Under the pieces are notes generated by a model. It was given only the letters and a program-made list of their open reading frames with translations, was not told the DNA's origin and did not search any database. From Roseovarius sp. UBA6217 (GTDB lineage: Bacteria; Pseudomonadota; Alphaproteobacteria; Rhodobacterales; Rhodobacteraceae): DNA of 64,000 nt. Position numbers and translations under genes: made by a program. Shown here piece by piece: positions 33,740 through 41,207 of this stretch. The DNA is taken from positions 13,841 to 77,840 of the forward strand of contig DISF01000053.1 in the NCBI GenBank assembly GCA_002421985.1. The letters run 5' to 3'. Each line of letters begins with the position of its first letter. The first letter of the stretch is position 1.

Positions 33740-34457
33740 CCTGACGGCTGCGCCGCTCTATTTCGAACTGACGCCGACAGAAGATGCGGCAGCGGAGGTT
33801 GACCATCTTTTCGTGTTCCGTGACACCGGCGCATTGAGCCATCGCGGCAGCGGGCGTTTCGCGACCGATCTGTTCTGCCTTTCGGTGGCGGGTGGTTGTG
33901 GCAGGACGCGTATATCGCTTGCCCCACCCCGCCCGGAATTCGTGCCCCGCCCGTCATCCTTTTACGGAATCGTGGCCGGGCTGCGGCTGTCGGTGCGACC
34001 GGAGCGTTTGCCCGGAATCGGGGCGCTGGAGCCGCTGGCAAACGCGCTTGGAAGGGGCCGGCAGAGCGATGATGGCCTGCCGTCGCTTGTTGCCGAGCTG
34101 GACGATCTTGCAAGGGCGCTGACTTTCGCGGCACCCCCGCAGGCGTTCAGCGACCGGACCGAACGCCGCAGGGCACGGGCAGAAACCGGCGTATCAAGGC
34201 GGCGGCTTGCGGCAGTCCGGCGGTTTCGCCTGCTGCTTGGGCGCTTTGCCGACCCTGCCCTGCCGTTAAGCGATCTGGCGCTGGACGCGGGCTACTACGA
34301 TCAATCGCATATGTCGGCGTCCTGCCGGGCCTTCGCCGACAGACCGCCCGGCGCGCTACGCCTTCAGGCCACAGCGCGCGCTTTTGGCCCTTCGTTACAA
34401 GATGGGAAGATCAAGGACCGGCTAAGATTGGTCATCATGGATGACTGCAAGGAGTGA
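33723..34457 (+). CDS. AraC-family transcriptional regulator
   Basis: A 244-residue protein whose C-terminal ~90 residues are an AraC/XylS DNA-binding domain: GVSRRRLAAVRRFRLLLGRF, then LPLSDLALDAGYYDQSHMSA, the signature second helix-turn-helix. The N-terminal ~130 residues have beta-rich sequence (FELTPTEDAAAEVDHLFVF) consistent with a small cupin-like effector domain of the type found in DUF6597-like AraC proteins. It overlaps the end of the NmrA gene. A second, locally encoded regulator could control this operon or the following thioesterase. No target site is evident. Confidence 0.78.
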   Translation: MPSSSDLTAAPLYFELTPTEDAAAEVDHLFVFRDTGALSHRGSGRFATDLFCLSVAGGCGRTRISLAPPRPEFVPRPSSFYGIVAGLRLSVRPERLPGIGALEPLANALGRGRQSDDGLPSLVAELDDLARALTFAAPPQAFSDRTERRRARAETGVSRRRLAAVRRFRLLLGRFADPALPLSDLALDAGYYDQSHMSASCRAFADRPPGALRLQATARAFGPSLQDGKIKDRLRLVIMDDCKE

Positions 34458-34466
34458 AATCACGCA

Positions 34467-34922
34467 ATGACGAAATTCGAACCGAAGAATCCCGACTTTG
34501 ACGCGCGCGTGCGCGACAGTTTCAACCGTCAGAAGGTGATGCATACACTGGGGATCGGCATTGCCGACCTGTCGCCCGGTCATATCGTCCTGGAGATGGC
34601 GCACAGCGACATGCTGACCCAGCAGCACGGCTTTCTTCATGCGGGAATCGTGTCGACCGCGCTGGACAGCGCCTGCGGATATGCGGCCTTTTCGCTGATG
34701 CCAGCAGACGCGGCGGTGCTGACGGTGGAGTTCAAGATCAACCTGCTCAACCCCGCCGATGGCGAACGGTTCCGGTTCGTCGCTGACGTGGTGAAACCGG
34801 GCAGGACGCTGACGATCTGCGAGGCGCGTGCCTATGCACTGAAAGGACAGGATGAAAAGCTTGTCGCCACGATGACCGGAACGCTGATGGCGATGGTGGG
34901 GCGGACGGGCGTGGCCGGATGA
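34467..34922 (+). CDS. PaaI-family thioesterase
   Basis: A 151-residue hotdog protein: TQQHGFLHAGIVSTALDSAC contains the HGG-like turn (HGFLHAG) and Asp of the active-site helix, and LTVEFKINLLNPADGERFRF the following strand. Acyl-CoA hydrolysis is expected. It lies nine bases after the AraC-type gene and closes the plus-strand run that began at 30076. A 94-base gap separates it from the convergent wrbA gene. Confidence 0.82.
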   Translation: MTKFEPKNPDFDARVRDSFNRQKVMHTLGIGIADLSPGHIVLEMAHSDMLTQQHGFLHAGIVSTALDSACGYAAFSLMPADAAVLTVEFKINLLNPADGERFRFVADVVKPGRTLTICEARAYALKGQDEKLVATMTGTLMAMVGRTGVAG

Positions 34923-35016
34923 CCGGACGCCCGGCAAAGGCTGAGGCGTAGGACCGACACCTGTGAACCGGCCGCCACAAATTCGGGCGGCCGGGACGCG
35001 ATAAAGGAAAGCTGGA

Positions 35017-35592
35017 TCAGCTGTTCCAGCGGTTTGCGACTTCCACCAACCGTTTGCCGTAGGCGCGCGCCGTGTCCAGATCGCCGCCCGTCGGGTATTC
35101 GTCGGGGGCGCTGTCAGAGGGCGCAATCGCCAGAAGACCGGCATATCCGCCCGTCCAATTCAGCTTTTCCGGGCCGTCCGCCTTGGCGTTCGCGGGCTTG
35201 AGGCCGACGCCGCACCAGAGCTGGCCGTGTTGCTGCGACAGGGTGATGAAATACTGGATGGTCGCGAATTTGTCGCCATTGACCGTGGCCGAGGTGGTAA
35301 ATCCGCCGGCGATCTTGTCTTTCCAGTTCTGCGTGAACCAGGGCTTCGAGCTGGCATCGGCGAATTTCTTGAACTGCCAGGAAGGTCCGCCCATATATGT
35401 CGGGCTGCCGTAAACGATGGCATCGGCAGCATCGAGCGTGGCCCAGGCCGCTTCGTCCAGCTCTCCGTCGTCAGGCAATTTCAGCAGGTCGACCTCGGTG
35501 CCGGCGACACCCTTGGCACCCTCGGCAACGGCTTTGGCCTGAACTTCCGTGTGGCCATATCCACTGTAATAGACAATCGCGACTTTCGTCAT
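35017..35592 (-). CDS. wrbA: NAD(P)H:quinone oxidoreductase, WrbA-type flavoprotein
   Basis: FMN-binding flavodoxin-like quinone reductase of 191 residues that performs two-electron reduction of quinones. It starts MTKVAIVYYSGYGHTEVQA with the phosphate-binding loop. YGSPTYMGGPSWQFKKF and TTSATVNGDK are the FMN-ring contacts, and IQYFITLSQQHGQLW the tetramer-forming family segment. A perfect 21-base palindrome lies 20-40 bases upstream (35612-35632) and probably binds a specific regulator. There is no obvious tie to the acyl-CoA pathway. Confidence 0.88.
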   Translation of the reverse strand: MTKVAIVYYSGYGHTEVQAKAVAEGAKGVAGTEVDLLKLPDDGELDEAAWATLDAADAIVYGSPTYMGGPSWQFKKFADASSKPWFTQNWKDKIAGGFTTSATVNGDKFATIQYFITLSQQHGQLWCGVGLKPANAKADGPEKLNWTGGYAGLLAIAPSDSAPDEYPTGGDLDTARAYGKRLVEVANRWNS

Positions 35593-35611
35593 GGTTCGGT
35601 ACGCCTTTCGT

Positions 35612-35632
35612 TTGGAATCAGGATGATTCCAA
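35612..35632. promoter_or_regulatory. Palindromic operator upstream of wrbA
   Basis: TTGGAATCA-GGA-TGATTCCAA: perfect 9-base arms and a 3-base centre, centred 30 bases upstream of the wrbA start. Size, symmetry and place fit a dimeric repressor. It is unrelated to the TCTAACA operators and I see no second copy in the window. Confidence 0.7.
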
Positions 35633-35924
35633 CCTAGGAGAGATGGTTACGAAAAGAAAGCTGATTGTGTTTTATGCACCCCCTGCGCGCCCCGGAGTGA
35701 CGCCAATCGCACCCCATGAGCATCGCGCGTAAACCTTTGTAATATAATTATATTAATCAGGCTTCTGGCGATGCTTCGCAGGTGTTTCGAGCATAACCGC
35801 GCAGCCACTGTGCGCGGGGTGTATGATTGGGCGCGCGCTTTCATCAGCGATCCAGGGTCAAGAACATGGCTCCGGGCCTCGTTTCGCCCGATCACCCGGA
35901 GCCCTCTGTCAGCCTTGCGCAGCC
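35633..35924. other. Intergenic region with an AT-rich perfect palindrome
   Basis: The space between wrbA and the flavin oxidoreductase end holds no credible gene; short open frames here have no recognisable motifs. TAATATAATTATATTA at 35740-35755 is a perfect 16-base palindrome in otherwise GC-rich DNA. A small hairpin candidate, CACTGTGCG-type sequence near 35810, is weaker. Confidence 0.5.
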
Positions 35925-37958
35925 TCACAGACTTTGCGCCAGACGCACCCCTTCATCAATAGCGCGCAGCGCGTCGAGTTCGGCGGCCTCTTTCGCGCCG
36001 CCGATCATCGTGACGGTGACACCGCGGGCGGTGAGCTTCTCGACCAAAGCCCGTTCCGGTTCCTGACCGGTGCAGAGCACGATCGTATCGGCGGCAATAA
36101 CCTTTGGTTCTCCATCCATGAAAATGTGCAGCCCCGCGTCGTCGATGCGGTCATAAACCACGCCGCCCAAGGCCTCGACCCCGTGCTTGCGAAGCGCGTT
36201 GCGCAGGATCCAGCCCGTGGACACGCCGAGCCCCGCGCCCGGTTTTGAGGCTTTTCGCTGTAGCATGACAACCTTGCGACGCGATGATTTCGGGGCCAGC
36301 GGATCGCCCGCCAAGGCGCCCGCCATGGCAAAGCTCGGGTCCACGCCCCATGTCTCGCAGAACGCGGCGGTGTCGTGGGTCTCGCCCGGTTCAGTCACGA
36401 GGAACTCGGCCACGTCATGGCCGATGCCCCCTGCCCCCATGACCGCGACGGTCTGGCCGGCGATGCGGTCGCCTGACAGGATTTCGGCGTAGGTCGCGAC
36501 ACTGGGATGGTCGATGCCGGGCAGATCGGGAATGCGCGGCGTGACCCCGGTGGAGATCACCACATGGTCAAAGCCGGTCAGATCGTCCGGCCCGGCCCGC
36601 TGCCCCAGACGCAGTTTGACCCCATGCTTTTGCATCTGACCGCTATAATACCGCAGGGTTTCGTCGAATTCGTCCTTGCCCGGTGCGGCGCGCGCAAGAT
36701 TCAACTGCCCGCCCAGCCTGTCCTGCGCTTCGAACAGGGTGACATCGTGGCCCAGCCTGGCGGCCTCGGCTGCTGCGGCCATGCCTGCGGCGCCACCGCC
36801 GACGACGGCCACTTTTTTGGGTGAGTCTGTCGGCGTGTCCCGGAATTCGGTTTCACGCCCGGCGCGTGGGTTGACCAGACAACCGACCGGCCGGTCCGAA
36901 AAGATGAAGTCCAGACAGGCCTGATTGCAGGCAATGCAGGTGTTGATCTCGTCGGCGCGGCCCTCGCGCGCCTTCTTGACGAAATGCGGGTCGGCCAGAA
37001 AAGGCCGCGCCATCGAAATCATGTCCGCATCGCCAGAGGCAAGGATGTCCTCCGCAAGCTCAGGCGTGTTGATTCGATTGGAGGCAACCACCGGGATCGA
37101 CACCGCAGCCTTGACGTTGGCCGCCGCCTGCCGCCAGGCACCGCGCGGAACCGGATAGGCGATGGTCGGCACACGCGCCTCGTGCCAACCGATGCCGGTG
37201 TTCAGAATATCCGCCCCCGCAGCCTCGATCTTGCGCGCCAGATCTGCAATCTCTTCGGCGGGCGCGCCGCCCTCGACCAGATCGGCGGCGGAAATCCGGT
37301 AGATGACAAGGAAGCCGGGCCCGCAGCGTTCCCGCACCGCACGCACGATCTCGACCGGAAAGCGATGGCGTTTCTCGGCGCTTCCGCCCCAGTCGTCTTC
37401 GCGTTTGTTGGTATGGGTGACGGTGAATTCGTTGAGAAGGTATCCTTCGGAACCCATGATTTCGACACCGTCGAAGCCCGCGGCCTGCGCATTGGCGGCG
37501 GCTTTGGCGAAATCTTCGATGGTGCGGCGGATGTCGGCGTCGGTCATTTCGCGCGGGACATACCGGTTGATCGGTGCCCGGATGGGACTTGGCGCAACAC
37601 AGCCTTCGATCTTTGCATAGCGCCCGGCATGAAGAAGCTGAGCGCAGAGCAGGCTGCCTTCGGCCTGGACCGCCTCACAGATCGGACGCAGGCTGCGCGC
37701 CTCTTCCAGGTCGTCAAGGCGCGGACCTTCGGGATCGAATATCCCTTCGGCATTCGGGGAAAACCCGCCGGTGACCAGAATCGCCGCCTCTCCCCGCGCG
37801 CGCTCGGCGTAGAAGGCAATCTGCCTGGCGATGCCGTCAGGCTCGGTCTCCAGCCGGGTATGCATCGATCCCATGATGACCCGGTTTCGCAACATGTGCT
37901 GGCCCGCGCGGATCGGCGAAAGCATGGTCCCGAAGCTGTCCCTTTGCGTGTTTGTCAT
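35925..37958 (-). CDS. NADH:flavin oxidoreductase, 2,4-dienoyl-CoA reductase (FadH)-like
   Basis: A 677-residue iron-sulfur flavoprotein of the old-yellow-enzyme/FadH type. The N-terminal TIM barrel binds FMN (LLHAGRYAKIEG, GYLLNEFTVTHTNKREDDWGG). The 4Fe-4S cluster is held by CIACNQACLDF plus a Cys in RPVGCLVNP. A C-terminal FAD/NAD(P)-binding module carries VAVVGGGAAGMAAAAEAA and MGAGGIGHDVAEF. It would reduce a conjugated dienoyl-CoA or a ring enoate, fitting an unsaturated substrate. ATG 37958 is nine bases after GAGGAGG; upstream starts (37967, 38003) abut that site or enter operator copy 5. It is divergent from the 38054 operon. Confidence 0.87.
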   Translation of the reverse strand: MTNTQRDSFGTMLSPIRAGQHMLRNRVIMGSMHTRLETEPDGIARQIAFYAERARGEAAILVTGGFSPNAEGIFDPEGPRLDDLEEARSLRPICEAVQAEGSLLCAQLLHAGRYAKIEGCVAPSPIRAPINRYVPREMTDADIRRTIEDFAKAAANAQAAGFDGVEIMGSEGYLLNEFTVTHTNKREDDWGGSAEKRHRFPVEIVRAVRERCGPGFLVIYRISAADLVEGGAPAEEIADLARKIEAAGADILNTGIGWHEARVPTIAYPVPRGAWRQAAANVKAAVSIPVVASNRINTPELAEDILASGDADMISMARPFLADPHFVKKAREGRADEINTCIACNQACLDFIFSDRPVGCLVNPRAGRETEFRDTPTDSPKKVAVVGGGAAGMAAAAEAARLGHDVTLFEAQDRLGGQLNLARAAPGKDEFDETLRYYSGQMQKHGVKLRLGQRAGPDDLTGFDHVVISTGVTPRIPDLPGIDHPSVATYAEILSGDRIAGQTVAVMGAGGIGHDVAEFLVTEPGETHDTAAFCETWGVDPSFAMAGALAGDPLAPKSSRRKVVMLQRKASKPGAGLGVSTGWILRNALRKHGVEALGGVVYDRIDDAGLHIFMDGEPKVIAADTIVLCTGQEPERALVEKLTARGVTVTMIGGAKEAAELDALRAIDEGVRLAQSL

Positions 37959-37984
37959 TATGCGCATCCTCCTCAAAAATTCGC

Positions 37985-38012
37985 TTGATCTGTATTCTAA
38001 CATTTGTTAGAT
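37985..38012 (+). promoter_or_regulatory. Operator copy 5 (TCTAACA-TT-TGTTAGA, 37996-38011) within a promoter
   Basis: Both half-sites match the consensus exactly. TTGATC (37985-37990), 16 bases, TTAGAT (38007-38012) repeats the arrangement seen at copies 2-4. A TATAAT at 38025-38030 is an alternative -10, with the right half-site TTTGTT near its -35. It lies 43 bases before the ATG at 38054 and 38 bases from the divergent flavin oxidoreductase. Confidence 0.78.
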
Positions 38013-38053
38013 TTTTGAAAAGAGTATAATTTCGGTCATGGGGAGTGTCACCG

Positions 38054-39235
38054 ATGAAATTCCAGCCAACAGAAGATCAACAGGCGTTTCGTGAAACCGC
38101 AAAGCGATTCGCAGCGGAAAAGCTGGCACCCAGCTATCTGGAGCGCGCCAGAGGACACACCTTTGATCGGGCGCTGATAAGGGAAATGGGCGCACTGGGC
38201 CTGATCGGCGTCGATCTGCCCGAAGAATTCGGTGGAATGGGTGAAAGCTCTGTCACGTCGGGGCTGATCGTCGAAGAAATCGCCTATGCCGATTTCAACG
38301 CAAGCTATGTGCAGCTTCTGGGCTCGCTCATGGGCGGCATGGTCGCCAAGCACGCCTCCAGGGAGATCGCGTCGGAATGGGTGCCCAAGGTTGTTTCGGG
38401 TGAGGCCGTTATTGGCCTTGGCCTGACCGAGCCGCGCGGCGGATCGGATGCGGCGAACCTGATTCTGAAGGCCGAGAAATCCGGCAACGGCTGGCGGCTG
38501 AATGGCGAGAAAACCTCGATGAGCTTCGCCAGCCAAGCCGACGCGGCCGTGGTCTTTGCCCGCACGGGCGATCCCGACGGCGGCGCGCGCGGGGTCAGCG
38601 CCTTTTTCGTCGATCTGAATCAGGACGGCATCAAACGCACCCATTTCGACGACATCGGCACCAGGCCCGTCGGGCGCGGATCCGTATTTTTCGACGACGT
38701 ATTCGTGCCGGCCGAAAACATGATGGCCGAACAGGACCGCGCCTTTGGCACGATCATGGCGGGGTTTGACTATTCCCGCGCGCTGATCGGGCTGGAATGT
38801 CTGGGTGCGGCGCAGGCGTCGGTGGATGAAACCTGGGCCTATGTCCGGGAACGCGAGGCGTTCGGCGCACCCATCGTGCAGTATCAGGGCGTCAGTTTCC
38901 CGCTGGCCGAGGCCGAAACCCAACTGACCATGATGCGCCAGCTTTGCTATTACACGCTCGATCTGCGCGACCGTGGCCTGCCCCACACTGCCGAGGCGGC
39001 GATGTGCAAATGGTATCTGCCCAAGACCGCCTGCGAAATCCTGCATCAATGCCTGATCCTGCACGGGCACTACGGCTATACCACCGACCTGCCGCATCAC
39101 CAGCGTTACAACGACGTGCTCGGCCTGCAGATCGGCGATGGCACCGCGCAGATCCAGAAACTGGTGATCGCCCGCGAAAAGGTCGGGCGGGTGGCGCTGC
39201 AATACGACAAGAAAGCAAAGGGAGCAGCAAAATGA
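38054..39235 (+). CDS. Acyl-CoA dehydrogenase (cyclic or branched substrate type)
   Basis: FAD-dependent acyl-CoA dehydrogenase of 393 residues. LGLTEPRGGSDAAN and NGEKTSMSFASQA are the FAD loops; the Ser/Met-rich second loop departs from the usual ITNG. The C-terminal site reads LQIGDGTAQIQKLVI, with Asp where short-chain enzymes have Glu. Such Gly-Asp-Gly-Thr sequences occur in dehydrogenases of cyclic or alpha-branched acyl-CoA, so the enzyme may use an atypical base. The start is ATG 38054, eight bases after GGGAG, rather than GTG 38045. First gene of the ten-gene operon; its stop overlaps the hydratase start as ATGA. Confidence 0.86.
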   Translation: MKFQPTEDQQAFRETAKRFAAEKLAPSYLERARGHTFDRALIREMGALGLIGVDLPEEFGGMGESSVTSGLIVEEIAYADFNASYVQLLGSLMGGMVAKHASREIASEWVPKVVSGEAVIGLGLTEPRGGSDAANLILKAEKSGNGWRLNGEKTSMSFASQADAAVVFARTGDPDGGARGVSAFFVDLNQDGIKRTHFDDIGTRPVGRGSVFFDDVFVPAENMMAEQDRAFGTIMAGFDYSRALIGLECLGAAQASVDETWAYVREREAFGAPIVQYQGVSFPLAEAETQLTMMRQLCYYTLDLRDRGLPHTAEAAMCKWYLPKTACEILHQCLILHGHYGYTTDLPHHQRYNDVLGLQIGDGTAQIQKLVIAREKVGRVALQYDKKAKGAAK

Positions 39236-40011
39236 GTGACCCGGTCGCCGTAACTACCGAAGGCAATGTCGGCATCATCGAGCTGGCGCGCCCCGAGAAA
39301 TTCAATTGCCTGTCACTGCAAGTGCATGAGCATATCTCTGCCGCGCGCGCCAGGTTCGAGGCCGACCGGAACATCCGGTCGATCCTGATCCGGGCGCAAG
39401 GCAAGCACTTTTGCACCGGCGCCGATCTGACCGAGGTGAAGGGCAAACTGAACGATCCCGCTGCGCTGGATCATTTCATCGCTTTTGGAATGAATAACCT
39501 GCGCGCGCTCGAAACCTCCTCCCTCCCTGTCGTCGTGGCGGTGCAGGGTTTGTGTCTGGCCGGCGGGATCGAATTGATGTTGGCATGCGATGTCTGCTTC
39601 GCCGCCGAAACCGCGCAATTCGGCGATCAGCACGCCCAGTTCGGGCTGATCCCCGGCTGGGGCGGCTCGCAACGGCTGACGCGGCTTATGGGGCAACGCC
39701 GGGCGCTTGACCTGATGTTCTCGGCCCGCTGGCTTGAGGCGCGCGAGGCCAAAGAGGCCGGGCTGGTCAACTACATCGTGCCGGATGCGGATCTGCACAA
39801 GTCCGCACTGGAATACTGCCAGAAAATCGCAACCCGCTCGCGCCCCGGCATCGCCGAGATGAAGCGGCTGGCACGGGAAGGTGCAGATCTCGGCATCGAC
39901 CAGCAGATGCGGCTTGAGCGTGATGCCGCCGTGCGCGCACTTCTAGGCGATGACGTTGCCGAAGGGCTTGCTGCCTTCGAAAACCGCCGCACCCCCGTTT
40001 TCAAGGGCTGA
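39232..40011 (+). CDS. Enoyl-CoA hydratase/isomerase family protein
   Basis: Crotonase-fold protein of 259 residues. Oxyanion hole: GKHFCTGADLTEV and VQGLCLAGGIELMLACDVCF. Catalytic region: QFGDQHAQFGLIPGWGGSQR. Only a Gln-His replaces the first catalytic Glu (crotonase QPE), and the second is also absent (PGWGG), so a simple hydratase mechanism is not assured; an isomerase or C-C-hydrolase-like activity is possible. The long open frame before ATG 39232 runs through the dehydrogenase gene in another frame and is not used. Confidence 0.82.
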   Translation: MSDPVAVTTEGNVGIIELARPEKFNCLSLQVHEHISAARARFEADRNIRSILIRAQGKHFCTGADLTEVKGKLNDPAALDHFIAFGMNNLRALETSSLPVVVAVQGLCLAGGIELMLACDVCFAAETAQFGDQHAQFGLIPGWGGSQRLTRLMGQRRALDLMFSARWLEAREAKEAGLVNYIVPDADLHKSALEYCQKIATRSRPGIAEMKRLAREGADLGIDQQMRLERDAAVRALLGDDVAEGLAAFENRRTPVFKG

Positions 40012-40020
40012 GGAAGAACC

Positions 40021-41181
40021 ATGGATTTCACTCTCAACGACGAACAGCGCCAGATCTACGAATATGGCGGCCAGTTGGCGCAGAAATTCGACAATGCGTA
40101 TTGGCTTGACCATGCCCGCAAGCATGAGTTCCCGCACGATATGTTCCGCCAGATCGCCGATGACGGCTTTCTGGGGATCATGGTCCCCGAGGAATACGGC
40201 GGTGCCGGCCTTGGCATGACCGAAATGGCCCTGTTCATGGAGGGCACCGCCAATCACGGCATTCCGCTTCTGATGATGGTGGTCGGGCCGACCATGTCGC
40301 TGGCCCATATCGCCAGCCACGGGACCGAGTTCCACAAGAAGGAGCTTCTTCCGGCGGCCTGCCGGGGCGAGATCCAGTTCTGTTTTGCGATCACCGAACC
40401 GGGTGCCGGATCCAATACGATGAAGGCCACAACACTGGCCAAGCGTCGGGGCAACCGGTTCAGCCTGTCGGGGGAAAAAACCTTTATCACCGGTGCCGAT
40501 GTCTCGGATTATTGTCTGGTTGTGGCGCGGACCAAGCCGCATACCGAGGTCAGCCGCAAGACTGACGGCTTTACCCTGTTCGCCGTTGACCTGAAGAAGA
40601 AGGGGGTGGAAAAGCAGCGGGTGAAGATTTCGATCCCTCTGCCCGAGGAACAGTGGACGCTTTTCTTCGACGAGGTGGACCTTGGCCCCGAGGATGTTGT
40701 CGGCGAGGTGGACGAAGGATTCTCGATCCTCTTCGACAGCCTCAACCCCGAGCGGATTATCCTCGCAGCGTTGTGCTGCGGCATTGGCAGGTTCGCCCTG
40801 AACAAGGGTGTCGCCTATGCCTCCGAGCGCAACGTCTTCGGCCAGCCCATCGGGGCGCATCAGGGTGTGCAGCATCCGATGGCCAAGGCACATACCGCGA
40901 TCGAAATGGCCAGCCTGATGACCCGGCGCGCGGCATGGGAGTTTGACAACAAGCTGCCTGCGGGCGCGTCTTCGAACATGGCGAAATACGCCGCCGCCGA
41001 AGCCGGGATCGAGGCCGTGGATGCCGCGCTTCAGGCCCATGGCGGATCGGGCTTCACCGAGGATACGGGGCTTTACGAAATGTATCCGATGATGCGACTG
41101 CTGCGGACGGCACCCGTGAACCGAGAGCTGTGCCTCAGCTTTATCGGCGAAAAGGTCATGGGCCTGCCGCGCTCCTACTGA
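40021..41181 (+). CDS. Acyl-CoA dehydrogenase
   Basis: A 386-residue acyl-CoA dehydrogenase: FAITEPGAGSNTMKA and GEKTFITGADVSDY in the FAD loops, HGGSGFTEDTGLYEMYPMMR near the C-terminus, ending GEKVMGLPRSY. The last-helix EGT is absent; RTAPVNRELCLSFIGEK instead. It shares this tail with the dehydrogenase at 48908 (GEHILGMPRSF), so the two form a distinct pair within one operon. The Glu in LNPERIILAAL is the likely base. It lies nine bases after the hydratase gene, with a GAGGAAGAACC ribosome site. Confidence 0.87.
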   Translation: MDFTLNDEQRQIYEYGGQLAQKFDNAYWLDHARKHEFPHDMFRQIADDGFLGIMVPEEYGGAGLGMTEMALFMEGTANHGIPLLMMVVGPTMSLAHIASHGTEFHKKELLPAACRGEIQFCFAITEPGAGSNTMKATTLAKRRGNRFSLSGEKTFITGADVSDYCLVVARTKPHTEVSRKTDGFTLFAVDLKKKGVEKQRVKISIPLPEEQWTLFFDEVDLGPEDVVGEVDEGFSILFDSLNPERIILAALCCGIGRFALNKGVAYASERNVFGQPIGAHQGVQHPMAKAHTAIEMASLMTRRAAWEFDNKLPAGASSNMAKYAAAEAGIEAVDAALQAHGGSGFTEDTGLYEMYPMMRLLRTAPVNRELCLSFIGEKVMGLPRSY

Positions 41182-41207
41182 ACGCGCGGCCCGGAAGGGA
41201 GGACGAC

